A stretch of 64,000 nucleotides of DNA from Neurospora tetrasperma FGSC 2508 (taxonomy: Eukaryota > Ascomycota > Sordariomycetes > Sordariales > Sordariaceae), in assembly GCF_000213175.1 (NCBI RefSeq), contig NW_009799103.1, positions 1,816,885 through 1,880,884 of the forward strand, written 5' to 3'. Below the pieces are notes generated by a model. That model worked only from the letters and a program-made list of their open reading frames with translations. It did no database searches and had not been told where the DNA came from. Position numbers and translations under genes: made by a program. Below are positions 11,269-22,072 of the stretch, piece by piece. The stretch's first letter is position 1. Each line of letters begins with the position of its first letter.

Positions 11269-12789
11269 GGTGGCGAAGGGTTGCGCGGCTGTAGCGGGGG
11301 TAGGTAGGTATTGGTAGGCAGATGCGGGGAATGGTGGTCGGTCGTACGTTATCGCGGCATTGATGGCTGTATCGACTGATGTTGGGGAGTGCGTGCCAGG
11401 TTCCTGTGTCTGCCGTGTCGTGGGGATAAGCGCGACTGGCGCGATACCTATCGCGGGGCAGGCTGGATAGGTACTACGTGATCGACAGTAGCGTCTGCTT
11501 TAGTGTAGTGTAGTGTAGTGTAGTGTAGTGTAGTGTAGGTGACGAAGCGCAGATGGGATGTCAGCCGACGAGATATTAGAAAGCCTGGGTGAAGTCTGGT
11601 GGGATCTTGTGATTCAGTGGCGCAGAGCGAAAGCAAAAAAGCAAGGTTCAGTTGAGTGCCCCCAGCTGTCCGGGGAAGGATTTCGTCCGAGTTGGGATGA
11701 AATGATGGTGAATCGAAATCGAAATGCATTCAAAGAACTGAACCGGGCAAGACCCCCACCACCCCATCACATTGGATGTCGCTCGCTGAAAGCGCCCTGT
11801 TACATCGAACGGATACAGCGACGGCGGCGGGACAAGGGTGCCCGGCCCGGTGCCCCAAGTCGTCGGGTGACGTGTGGGGCCGACCCAAAACCCCGAGGCG
11901 CGGCGGGGTCGCTGTTATGCAAATGCGACCAATGCCGTAAATCCAATGTAACTTTGCCAATTTCCGATCTTTAACGATCCCGAACAGTCCCTACAGAAGG
12001 CTTCCCCTATACGGCGGTAGACGAAATGAAAGAGCCGCTGCCGCATCTCGGTTTCCAAGCATTGATCTGTCTGTCTGTGTATTTATGGAACGGACAGCGC
12101 GGGATGCAGGGTAGGTATTGCAAAACCCAGCAACGAAGTGGACGTTGGAGAAAGGAAGACTCGGAGACGGCTGTCATTGAAGCTTCAATGCACTTTGGGT
12201 GTTTGGATGAGGTGATGTGACCATGGGCGGGACGAAAGAGTGACTGAGTGACTGAGTGACGACTCGATCAGATCGCATGGCCAAAGAGTGATCAATGAAT
12301 GGATGAATGGTCAACAAGGGCGGCTGTTCAGCCAGAGTCTACCTACCTAGGTTTACCTTACGTTCCATGTGCTCCTGCAATAATACTCTACCCTTACTAG
12401 GTTGACTTGGCTGCTGCAAGTCTGAAATAGGATGGAATAAGAAACGGGCTCCTCCTGTTCCTTCTGCCATCCCTTTTCACCCTGAGGACGAATCACCCTG
12501 GAAGACTGCCCAAAAGTGTTTCTTTTCCATCGATCCGTCTCAACCTTCCTTCCATCCTGTGCCGTGATTACAACCCATTCAACGAATCTGTGTCACGATA
12601 CACCACCTCACTGTGTTTTGTCTTGTCTTGTCTTGTGTTTGGCAATGTCGCCCAGTCCAAGTTGGGGGGTTCAACCAGTAGCCGGAGGACCTTCCCGTCT
12701 GTTTTAGTGTTCACAGCGTTCAGCGCTCCCTGTCGCCTACCGCTCGCACCGCACCCTGCACCACGCAGCCCAGGGCAGCACCTCCTGCA
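11269..12789. promoter_or_regulatory. divergent promoter region
   Basis: The region lies between the divergent b5 and coiled-coil genes. It contains a TAGTG pentanucleotide microsatellite (11501-11538), GTGACTGA-type short repeats at about 12238-12262, and an ACCTACCTAGGT motif at about 12341-12353. I see no coding exon. Confidence 0.5.
11501..11538. repeat. (TAGTG)n microsatellite
   Basis: About 7.5 uninterrupted copies of the pentamer TAGTG lie upstream of the cytochrome b5 gene. The same unit recurs as short tracts elsewhere in the window, for example near 20400, 29848, 31515, 38050 and 39750. Confidence 0.9.
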
Positions 12790-15579
12790 ATGCCCCCAAG
12801 ACCCCAATCCATTGCGCATTTCCCCCCTCGGGGTCCCAACGGCATGGGGACCTCGCGCTCGACCTCACCACTCCCGCCGAGACCCGTCTCCCTCGCTGTT
12901 CCAGTTCCCGGCAAGCCCACGATAAACAACAACAACAACAACAACAACAATCGCAGGTCGCCTTCACCCTCGCCCGCCTCCAGGCCCCGACCAGTGCCGT
13001 CGCCGTCACCACAAACTCTCGAGTCCGACCAAGATTCAATACGACGAGGCGCCAGAAAAACAAGGAAACAACCACCTGCGGCAATTGTGACCACCACCAT
13101 CACCCCTTCTGGAGCGCGGACAGCACACATCTCGACCTCTTCTAGACCAAGCAGCAAAGCCAGCAGCAGCAGTAGCAGTACCACCACCACCACCGCCACC
13201 ACCGGAAAGAGCTCCTCCGCTGCAACCAAGCGCGCAACTGCAACCGCAACTCCAACTCCCTCCTCGGCTGCATCTCCTGCCGGCGCAGCAACCCCGACCT
13301 CCACCTCGTCCCGGAACTTCCCCGTTCTCAAGGCCCGCGCAAGTCAACATGGTGCGGCAGCGCACTCGAATTTAAACCCAGGAATGGACAAACCGTCAAA
13401 CACGCAGTCGCCGACCGTCGCCAGAATGCCCTACGATCGGGCCTCAACCACAACCACCCGACAGCCGCAAACGGCCTCCGTCGCAAGAGCCTCCACCAAG
13501 GCACCCCTTACTCCAAAGGTCACCACAGCCCGAGTTTCGTCCGCCTCCACCGTCTCCTCAGCCTCCACGACAAGGCGAAGGCCCGAGTCGGTAATCAGCA
13601 GCACTAGTTCGAGGGACAGAGAACATGTCGCGTCGCCAGTGCCGCCCTATTTAGCCGGCAACGTTACCCCGAGAGCTGCGTCGAGACCAAGTCGTGTCAA
13701 CAGCACCGCTACGACCCCTCTTGCTACTCCAAGTCTCGACCGGAACGACCAGTGGGATACGCGATCGAGCTTGTCCATAACCTCACAAACGACCGACGAC
13801 CCTCGACGACCCATCGTTACCTTTAGTCCAGCTTCCGATGTTGGAGTCCCCAGACAAGATCCGGATTCCAAATTCTTCTATGCCTCCGAGGCTGCACCGA
13901 GATCACCCGCCCAAGGGAGGCCCCCTATTCTCCAACAGGCCAAATCCTCCTCTTTCTTCTATGCAAATGGAGGCACAATACCACCAAAGGAGAGCCCGGG
14001 TCCGGCCTCCCCCTTACCCTCCCTAGGAGCGCCGTTCCAGCAACAACAGGACAAACTTTTGAGCAAGTTTATTTACGCCAACGGGGCAGCCGATCCGGAG
14101 CCTCCGGTGAGAACCCGGTCCAGGCCATCGTCAGTGGTATCAACAGCGTCCAGGGCACCGTCAAACAGGCCGCCAAGTGTGCTCTCTCAGACACACTATC
14201 CTAACAAACCCACATCACCCGTTAAGCTAACCCCTCAGACATCCGGAAGGAGTGGGAGTATATCGGCTATGAACTCGCCGCGATCCCCTGTCTCGGCTAG
14301 CGCTGCTTCTTCAAACCGAGAGTCCGTGAAACGCAAGTCTCTGGCTGACCAGCCCGGGACGGCGCCAATCAATGGGCAATCAACGAAACGCAAATCTCTC
14401 AACGAGCTTCCCTCTCGACCTGCAAGTGGACCGGTGCCCAGTCGCCCCAGCAGCCTGGTCATGGCCGAACCACCAGCAGTGGCCAGGGTCGTGACGCCAT
14501 ATAGTTCTCGGCCTCCTTCAGAAGCACCATCACCTTCTGTTCTATCCGTACCTGCTCCGTTCAGTTCCTTGTCTGAGAATATGGCCTCTGGTGGATTCGC
14601 CTCACTTCTCCAGGCTGCCGAGGACTTTGTCGCCGAGGAAGATGAGCAAGATGAAGCAGAAGAAGGGGAGGAGAGCGGTGGAGATGGGGAACCGCGGAGA
14701 GGCTCAGTAAGCAGTCCATCAAAGTCATCTCCGCAGGACAAGGAGATATCAGACCTTGTTGCGAATGCCCGGAGGGAGCGGAAGGTCCAGGATTTGCAGA
14801 TTACGAACGCAAGTCTTGAGGCGATTAACCGCACTCTGGAACGGCAACTGCGGAAACAGACGGCTGAGCTTCGGGCTTACAAACGCCTATCCCGCTCGGG
14901 GCGGTTAAATGTCGGGCCCGCTCTAGTCGCCTCTCCAGCTGATGCCGGGCTTTTGGCCGGGGCTGATCTGGACGCACTCAGCGAAGAGGGCAGCGAGCTA
15001 GGAGCGGAAGACGGGGAACGGGACACACTGACGGAGGAGTTGGAAGATGAAGATGACGACGACCTCTCAGGATCGGAGGATTCCGCTGACATGACGCCAG
15101 CCACGAAAGCGATTCGCGATGCTGAACGACGAGAAAAGGACGAAGAGAGGTTGCGGCTGGATTTATCCAAGCATCAGCAATTGCTATCAGACAGCCAGAA
15201 GATCAACCAGAGCCTGAAACGGTGTTTGGGCTGGACAGAAGAGCTGATCAAGGAAGGGAAGCGTGCGCTGGCGTACCAAGTGAAGGCAAGCGACGTTGAG
15301 ATTGGTGGGCGGGTCCTTGCCCCTGAAGAGGTGGAGGCTCGGGAGGCTCGGGAAAGGGAAGAAGCCGCCGGCGAGGGCGATACGGATACCATTGACGATA
15401 CCATCAGCGATACCGACCTCGAGGACGATGAGAGCATTTTCACGCCGGAACCCGGCGTTCTTATGCCGCGACTGGCGGCCAAGTTTATCAACGAACAGAA
15501 CAGACAACAGCAGTCCTGGGGAAAACAGACGCAGGATAGGGACAGCGGCATTGAGTTACAACCCACGGATGGCGGGTGA
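12790..15579 (+). CDS. conserved-type low-complexity protein with C-terminal coiled coils, function unknown
   Basis: This is one exon of 929 residues. I do not recognise a named family. The first 650 residues are rich in Ser, Pro, Thr and Arg, with Asn and Ser homopolymers, and look intrinsically disordered. Three copies of a short aromatic motif, F-[FI]-Y-A-[SN], occur near residues 361, 389 and 426. A second repeat is KRKSL (two copies, about 515-540). Acidic patches precede and follow a first coiled coil (about 655-700, beginning ANARRERKVQDLQI). A second helical segment (about 773-827) includes the SLKRCLGWTEELI stretch. The pattern suggests a scaffold or cytoskeletal/polarity protein, which is an inference only. 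The first ATG after the pyrimidine-rich leader was taken as start. The TGA stop is followed by 100 further sense codons (see findings). Confidence 0.85.
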   Translation: MPPRPQSIAHFPPRGPNGMGTSRSTSPLPPRPVSLAVPVPGKPTINNNNNNNNNRRSPSPSPASRPRPVPSPSPQTLESDQDSIRRGARKTRKQPPAAIVTTTITPSGARTAHISTSSRPSSKASSSSSSTTTTTATTGKSSSAATKRATATATPTPSSAASPAGAATPTSTSSRNFPVLKARASQHGAAAHSNLNPGMDKPSNTQSPTVARMPYDRASTTTTRQPQTASVARASTKAPLTPKVTTARVSSASTVSSASTTRRRPESVISSTSSRDREHVASPVPPYLAGNVTPRAASRPSRVNSTATTPLATPSLDRNDQWDTRSSLSITSQTTDDPRRPIVTFSPASDVGVPRQDPDSKFFYASEAAPRSPAQGRPPILQQAKSSSFFYANGGTIPPKESPGPASPLPSLGAPFQQQQDKLLSKFIYANGAADPEPPVRTRSRPSSVVSTASRAPSNRPPSVLSQTHYPNKPTSPVKLTPQTSGRSGSISAMNSPRSPVSASAASSNRESVKRKSLADQPGTAPINGQSTKRKSLNELPSRPASGPVPSRPSSLVMAEPPAVARVVTPYSSRPPSEAPSPSVLSVPAPFSSLSENMASGGFASLLQAAEDFVAEEDEQDEAEEGEESGGDGEPRRGSVSSPSKSSPQDKEISDLVANARRERKVQDLQITNASLEAINRTLERQLRKQTAELRAYKRLSRSGRLNVGPALVASPADAGLLAGADLDALSEEGSELGAEDGERDTLTEELEDEDDDDLSGSEDSADMTPATKAIRDAERREKDEERLRLDLSKHQQLLSDSQKINQSLKRCLGWTEELIKEGKRALAYQVKASDVEIGGRVLAPEEVEAREAREREEAAGEGDTDTIDDTISDTDLEDDESIFTPEPGVLMPRLAAKFINEQNRQQQSWGKQTQDRDSGIELQPTDGG

Positions 15580-16716
15580 TGGTGCGAACCTCCCAATGGT
15601 CAGACGGTCAAGAAGATGTCCGACTATGCCTCGGGAGGCAAAGAGGGAAGAAGACATGCGCGGCTCAAGATGACCAAGAAGAACCGCAGCAATAGACCTG
15701 CCGTGCGCGTCGCCCTCTCCACTTATTATTTGTCCCTGATTTGCATTGCTTTGGGCATTGGCGTTGGGAGGTTGTTGTTAACACGCATTTGCGATCAATA
15801 TTATACCGGATACGTCCTGGCTTTACTCTCTTTCATTCTGTTACTCGCGGGACCGGTTTTGGGACCGAATGTCTTATCATAGCATCGAATTTTGGGCATT
15901 TCAGGGCACAAATGCCACTCTTTTCTTCCTGGCTTTACACAGCTTTTTTTTTTTTCCTTTTTTCCATCACTCTATCAACATTTACATCGGCGAGTTTCGT
16001 TATACTACTAAGCTAGCTCACGATATACCCAGAACATTTCTCTCTTCTCTCTCTCATTCCCTCTATCTCTTTCATCAAGAGTCCAGTAACAAACACCGGC
16101 AACAAACCAGCCACCCTGCTCACTCTGGCTGTTTCAAGTCGCTTCTGCTTTCCCGCTTCTCCATTACTTGCATAGGCATTCCCAAGGTAACATCCGGGTG
16201 AAGAATAGGATCTGGAGTCAGGGATTCGGTGGTTTATTACTTGGTCAATTGGGAGGGATAAAAAAACTCTAGAAAACTTCCCTTGGGAACGTTTACATGC
16301 CATTGTGTGTTTAAAAAAAAGGAGCGACTATATGAGCAAAAGGGAGCATTGGAGGGAGAAGAAATCCATAAATATCTGCGGAGGCAGAAAACAAAGCAGA
16401 CACGCAATATTACAGCAGAGTACGTACGTACAAAGAGGAAGTAACTGATTGATACCCCTCATATCCTTGTATCCAAAGGCCATTCTTGGATGCAATCCCG
16501 ATGCAATTGACTGGCGAAGTTGAAGTAGATGTCGTCTTTTACGTGTACTAACCCTAACCCATCTGACCACCAGTGGCTTTGCAATACAAGACGCTTAAAG
16601 GTTGTGGTGGTTATATGATAACAGATCTTGTGCAAGTTTCCATCGTTGTCATGTGACAATACCAGTCTCTTCTATATCTTTGGAGCTACACCCAGTTATA
16701 TCAATACTATAACGCC
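15580..16716. other. convergent 3' flanks of coiled-coil and Nbs1 genes
   Basis: The first 300 bases form an in-frame extension of the preceding ORF (15580-15882). The rest is AT/CT-rich 3' flank. Two CCCTAA units occur at about 16550-16560 but are too few to be called telomeric. Confidence 0.45.
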
Positions 16717-19700
16717 TTACCTCCTCCTGCCAAACCTAAACTTCAACCCATCATCACTCTCATCACTACCCTCTGCACTATCCTCAACCCCAAACCGCCT
16801 CCTGCTTCCCGTTCCTGTTGTCCTCGCCCTCTTCGCCGCCGGCTGTCCGCTACTCCTTTCACCCCCACTCGCTGGAGCACCATGCTTGCTACCCGCACCC
16901 GATCCGGATGATGCAGCTTCTGCTTGTGTCGTGGTGCCCACTGTTGTCGTGGCGGTAGTCTGCCGCGTTCTCCTCGCAGCTGATGCCTTCTCAGCTGATT
17001 TGGCTGCTCGCGACCTTGGAGGTTCCGATGCCGCTGTCGCTGAGTAGGGCGGCGGTGGTGATCCGGTTTCTGGGATTACGGTGCTTCCTTCTCCGCCACC
17101 GTTGTCATCCGAGCCTTCCTCGTCACTACTATCCACCGCCATGAGCATCCTTCTCGTGGGAAGACCACGGGACCTGTTATCGGCCGGATTTTGTGAAGTG
17201 CCGGTTGCTGCCAATGTCCCAGCCCGGGCTTGACTCTGCGATTGTCCCCCCTGTCCCTGAGTGTTGCGTCGACTATTACTACCGGCATCTTCAAGCCAGC
17301 AATCGTCCCCAATGCCGTATTCTTTGGGCTTGACTTCCTCTAGCGTGATGACGAGACGTCGTTGCTGCTGTTGCTCGTCAACAGCGTCACCGGCACCAGA
17401 ATTGTCAACTCCCGGCTTCTGCTTACGGAACTTTTTAAAGTTCTTCCGGCCGTTCCAGCGCGGATCCCACCTGCCATCGGCAATGTCTTGCTCGCGCGTG
17501 CGCCCTCCTCTTCTGCCGCCGCTGGCGTCGGCGAAGCCTTCTTCTCCCTCCTCTGCATTGTCGAGATCGCGGTTCGGCATCCGCACCTCGAACTCCTCGA
17601 TGATGTGAAGGCGGCGGATGGCGGCATAGTCAATCTCGTCGTCGGCGGTCGAGTCCAGCAGCGCTTGACGCTCGGCGGCCGCGAGAGCCTCGGCCTCTTC
17701 GCGCTTTTGGCGGGCGAGTTCGATGATGTTGTCACCGTCTCCTTTCTTGGCTTTTTTACCTTTGCCTTTGGCTCCCTTCTTCTCCTTACCCTGTGAGTCG
17801 GATATGCTGTTGGCGTCGTCTTTGTCATCCTCTACAGCTGGTGGCCCCTCTGGTTCGGGAGTCGGCTGGGGGATGGCGGGTTGTCCGGCCTCAATGCGCC
17901 TCTTTTTGGCGGCGGCGGCGGTGGGGGCAATGGCATCTAGTAATTCTGATACATCATGCTCGAGCAGTGGTGACAGCGCTCGTTTACGCGTTGGCTTTTG
18001 GCTACGGGTAGCGCGTGTGGTGGCGGCGGCGGGACGTGATTCTTGCCCTGAGAAATCATCATCGAATTGTTCTGGTTGCTGTGAGACGAAGAGACTTTGG
18101 CTGTCTTGCGATGCTGGCATCTCCGCGGCTAATTGTGTTGCCTTTGTAGCTGGAGCAGCAGGAACGTCTGCCATGGAATCGTCTTCGTCGTTATCGGAAT
18201 CGAAATCGAAACCCTTGAAGCGAGACCTACCACCTGCGCGAGCTCGTCGTCGAGCCGGGGTAGGTTCGTCATTTTCTCTGTCGCGTGGATCGACTTGCAT
18301 GCGATCCCCCGACTGAGGTTGGGCGATTTGGGTGGGATTTGCGGTTGATGTAGGTTGGGTGTCTTCTTCGAGGCGTCGTCGGAGTAGAGATGCATCGCAT
18401 GCGAGGATGGCCTCCAGAAACTCCTTTTGGTCGGGAGGCCGATGGTCGAGATGTCTGGCAAAGCTCGTGTAGAAGTTGGTCCACCACTCAACGTCATCGC
18501 CCTTTCCAGGGGCATGTCGCACCACAACGACTCTTTTCCCGTCACTGCCATCCTCAAATGACCCAGTCCCCTTTTCACCGGCAACCTCTTTGACGTAGCG
18601 CACAAAGTCATCTACCTCGGTGACGCCTTCCACTACTTCTTTGAAGAAAGCCTTGCCTTTGCCCCACTGAACAACAGGCGCAAGGTTCTCGTGTTGCTTC
18701 TGGTTGTAGAACACGAAGGTGTATCCAGCGAAAACATCTTGTCGCCGCTCGTCGGGTGCATAATCGGCTGGCGGTCGTTCGGTAGGCTCATCACCGCGAG
18801 GTGGCAGGTAATCAGCGGCGTTGGGCCAGGCCTCATCGAAGGTGCTCTCCAATGCACTGGGCGTTCCCGTTCCAGCGTCATCAGGCACTGTGGCAGCCTC
18901 GACAATGGCGGTGATAAAACCGTCAGATACGATAGGTTTGCCATTGACCAGTGCCTGAAGTGTCTTGGATGTGTTGCGTTTCTTGCTAACCACGTGGGTG
19001 GTGAGCTGTTCGTAAGTACCTATGTACTTGATGTCAAGCTGCTCGAGGTTGTCACGTAGCGTCTGCCATGAACCAGCCTCGATTTCCTTCTTGGTAAAAG
19101 AGAAGCTGAGAACAACGGGACGCCATACGATGCTGAAGCAAACCGGTGAGTTCAGGTCACGTAACACCACGGTTCGTTCGTATAGGGTTATACATACCGA
19201 AGTTGATGTGGACAGGCACCCAATATAAGCTCATTGGTTGGTTCGGTGAGGACGACTTTCTGTCCACGTATTTGAGTCCCGTTCAAGAGGGTGCCCTTTT
19301 TCGAATTCTTATCCTCAATGGTGATTTTGGAGCGTGTGAGTATGTTGCCCTGAAGAAGCTTTATCAGCCGAGGCAATTCGGAACATTCCCTGCCCGAGAA
19401 AACCTACACCATCGCCGTCCACAACATCAGCAACATGAATGCAAATATGGTTCCGTGAGATTGTCTTGTCGGAAATGACAAAATCGGCTAAAAGGCCAGT
19501 CAGTGGCTGTTTGATGCTCGTGCCGAGGAAGTCTTACTGTTTTCCGCAGTCCTACCAAAGAGGTACTGCCTGCCCGGTCGCAGCCATTTTCTTCCGTCTG
19601 GCTTCCTCGTTCGGGGTCAGCGATCTCTTCTCTTGGAGTTTCTTGATCTGATATGGACGGCATCATGGCAGCGCGTCGACGCGACCGCCGATCCATGTAG

Positions 19701-19758
19701 CACAGTAGCACACAGGACAAAACCCACCTTCGAAGACGTCACTTTCGAGAAGCCACAT
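16717..19758 (-). CDS. Nbs1/Xrs2 subunit of the Mre11-Rad50-Nbs1 DNA repair complex
   Basis: Nbs1 brings Mre11-Rad50 to double-strand breaks and recruits Tel1/ATM. Exons on the minus strand are 19758-19728, 19597-19538, 19487-19408, 19349-19198 and 19132-16717. They are in frame throughout and give 912 residues. The protein opens with MWLLESD, the start typical of nibrins. The FHA domain (about 1-110) has FGR, the KTISRNH phosphopeptide-binding segment and KKGTLLNGTQIRG. Tandem BRCT-like repeats follow (about 120-330). The long acidic and basic low-complexity C-terminal region holds KNFKKF (about 671-676), which matches the Mre11-binding motif of the family. The protein ends in an acidic stretch followed by basic residues, where the Tel1-binding tail is expected. 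All four introns lie in the first 110 codons. The gene is divergent from eS30. Confidence 0.92.
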
Positions 19759-20666
19759 ATTCCCAACAATGCCGACTTGAAAAAAACCGGAGGTAATTGA
19801 CAGTGCGGACTTTGAGGTGGATATGATGGGTTGAGATGACGCGATGGCCGATCGCGCGCAAGTATTTGGGTTACGCGGTCACTCTTCGTTTAGTAAACCA
19901 ACTACGTGGGGTATTAACGTTGCGCGGCGTAAGCGTCGTGTTGGATGGATGCCGTAACGGGGACTTTTCTGTCGCGGAAGGAGCGCGCTCGCACGTGAAC
20001 ACTTTAGACTGTAATTGAACTTGCCTGTTTGGGTCGTTCCAAAACTTGTACAGTATGTAATTCCGTCTCGAGCCTTGAGGTTGAAGTTGCCTCTTGCTGG
20101 CAGCAAATCCTTTGCGCGGGGTGTACGAGGGTGTTGAACAATGATGACGGGCATTTATACTTATGCATCAATCATTCTTTTGTTGAATAATCCATATAGG
20201 CTTTTTGTCAGTCTTTCGCATGGGATTCTGATTTCACCTCTTTCGCCGTTGGTAGTGTAATCGAGACGGTGCTTTCCCTGCATGCACTGAGGCCCCACTG
20301 CTTAGCACTGAATGGTGGTTGCAGGGCGTTTCTTTCTTATGTCGCCAGGGGGCAATTCTCTTGGCAATTCCCGCTCCCCCGGAGTGGAAGACTACCTAGT
20401 ACCTACACTACACTAGCGGTTGGCCCCCGACTGCCCTTTTCGGGATGATAAAACAGACGGGAGTCATCGGTGAATGTTTGACACGGCTGAATTGTACGTA
20501 CCTTACTTAGGTACCTGCGAGATACAGGTATATAACATCCCGAGTCCCTTCCTCACACCATTCCAAACTCTTGTGTTGTCCCCTTTTCGGCCCATTTGCC
20601 GTCCGATACTCACTCAAAAACAGACACAAAAAGCCACTCACCACCACTTCATCACTACTATTCAAA
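19759..20666. promoter_or_regulatory. divergent promoter Nbs1 / eS30
   Basis: This is a 0.9-kb bidirectional promoter. It contains ACCTAGTACCTACACTACACTA (about 20392-20413) and TTACTTAGGTACCT (about 20503-20516). A pyrimidine-rich tract leads to the eS30 ATG, as is usual for ribosomal protein genes. Confidence 0.5.
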
Positions 20667-20987
20667 ATGGGCAAAGTTCACGGTTCCCTTGCTCGTGCCG
20701 GTAAGTTGCAGTTTTTGATGCCATTTCGCCACACCTTCATCACCAAAACTCACACCCATCTTCAGGCAAGGTCAAGTCTCAGACTCCCAAGGTTGAGCCC
20801 CAGGAGAAGCCCAAGACCCCCAAGGGCCGTGCTCACAAGCGCGAAATCTACACTCGCCGTTTCGTGAACGTTGTCACAGGTCCTGGCGGCAAGCGCAAGG
20901 TAGGAGGGCTCACTCATGCTTTGCTTCCAGATCGCAGTTGTGCTGACATATCATCGAATCCAGATGAACGCCAACCCCTCTGCTTGA
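20667..20987 (+). CDS. 40S ribosomal protein eS30
   Basis: This is a small basic protein of the 40S subunit. Exons are 20667-20700, 20766-20899 and 20964-20987, giving 63 residues. It begins [22 protein letters not shown], contains the conserved [18 protein letters not shown], and ends GGKRKMNANPSA. As in other fungi it lacks the ubiquitin-like FUBI fusion that animals carry. Introns of 65 and 64 nt interrupt the start and the extreme end; the last exon is only 24 nt. The neighbour downstream on the same strand is uS5, so two small-subunit genes lie about 1.1 kb apart with separate promoters. Confidence 0.97.
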
Positions 20988-22072
20988 AGGGCTTGTCTTT
21001 TGGAATGTTCTTCATTCGCAAATAAGCAAGCAAGCATCTCATGGCGTCTCTGGGCGTTTACTGATTCTACCTACGAGGGAAATGGTCATGGCCATGGGCA
21101 TATCGGGAACGCAGGAGCATGTGTTGGACTTGGGTACTCAGTTCATCCTCTACTATAGGCTAGGTTTCCGGCGCATAGGCGTTTTGATGGAATCTGATGA
21201 TGCCCCCTTCTTCCAGCTAGGTACAATAGGAAAATCGATTTGTCCTTTGGGCACTTATTCAGAAAACGGCTCTCTTCTTGATCATATCAGCGTGTGATCC
21301 CTGGACGTGCAATACCAGGTCGTTCTGTGTGAGTTGGATGCCTCTATGAGTCTGTGGAGACCGACAGACTGGAGGCACATGTCGCAACTAAGAGACGAAC
21401 ACCTCCACTGAACCATCTGATAATGCGACAAGGTAATGTGCATTTGCAAATGGATGTTGATGTTGATATCGGGTGTTCACTTAGAATCTGCAGCGACAGT
21501 GAGGAAGTCCGCAACAACTATCAACAGAATTGAAAGATTTGTTGACATGAGCCCAATACTGGAATCTCCACGCGTTGGTGATGACAAGAGTGAGAACCCC
21601 GATGGCCGACAGAGGGAGGAATGGACTTCAATGTTCGCAGTGGGGCTTCAATTTGCCCATGATGAATGGAACTGCCCCGGCATCCAAGGTTCACGATTGC
21701 AAGTTCGCGGCGGGACTGACGGTGCGACGGCCAGCCCTGTAGAGGTAGCTACAGCAAGCAGTTGGGCTGAGAAGCAGACAACCTGGTCCGTGCACACTCA
21801 TTGTCTATGCCAAGCCTGACAGCTGTAACCCCAAATCTACCCCACCTTCCGACTGCCAGGCGGGACAAAACCCGCGGGTAGCCAATGAGGTGGGCGTTAG
21901 GGTTGGTGCCAAAGGCGGAGCGCACCAGCAAAATCCAGAAATCGCAGCGAAAAGCTGCGACCCCCACCAGGCGCCCGAGAAAAACGTCGAGTATCTGCAC
22001 TCCTCAACCAGTCCACGACGACGACCAGCAACAGACCCTCCGTCTCCGATACCCTACCGGCAAACCGACATA
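20988..22072. promoter_or_regulatory. intergenic, eS30 3' flank and uS5 promoter
   Basis: No gene is supported. A 127-codon ORF at 21436-21819 has no recognisable domain and poor codon character. The last 100 bases before 22073 are C/A-rich leader sequence. Confidence 0.45.

Noticed and set aside
16549-16560. CCCTAACCC telomere-like sequence
   Set aside because: There are only two units, in a 3' flank. This is too short for an interstitial telomere claim.
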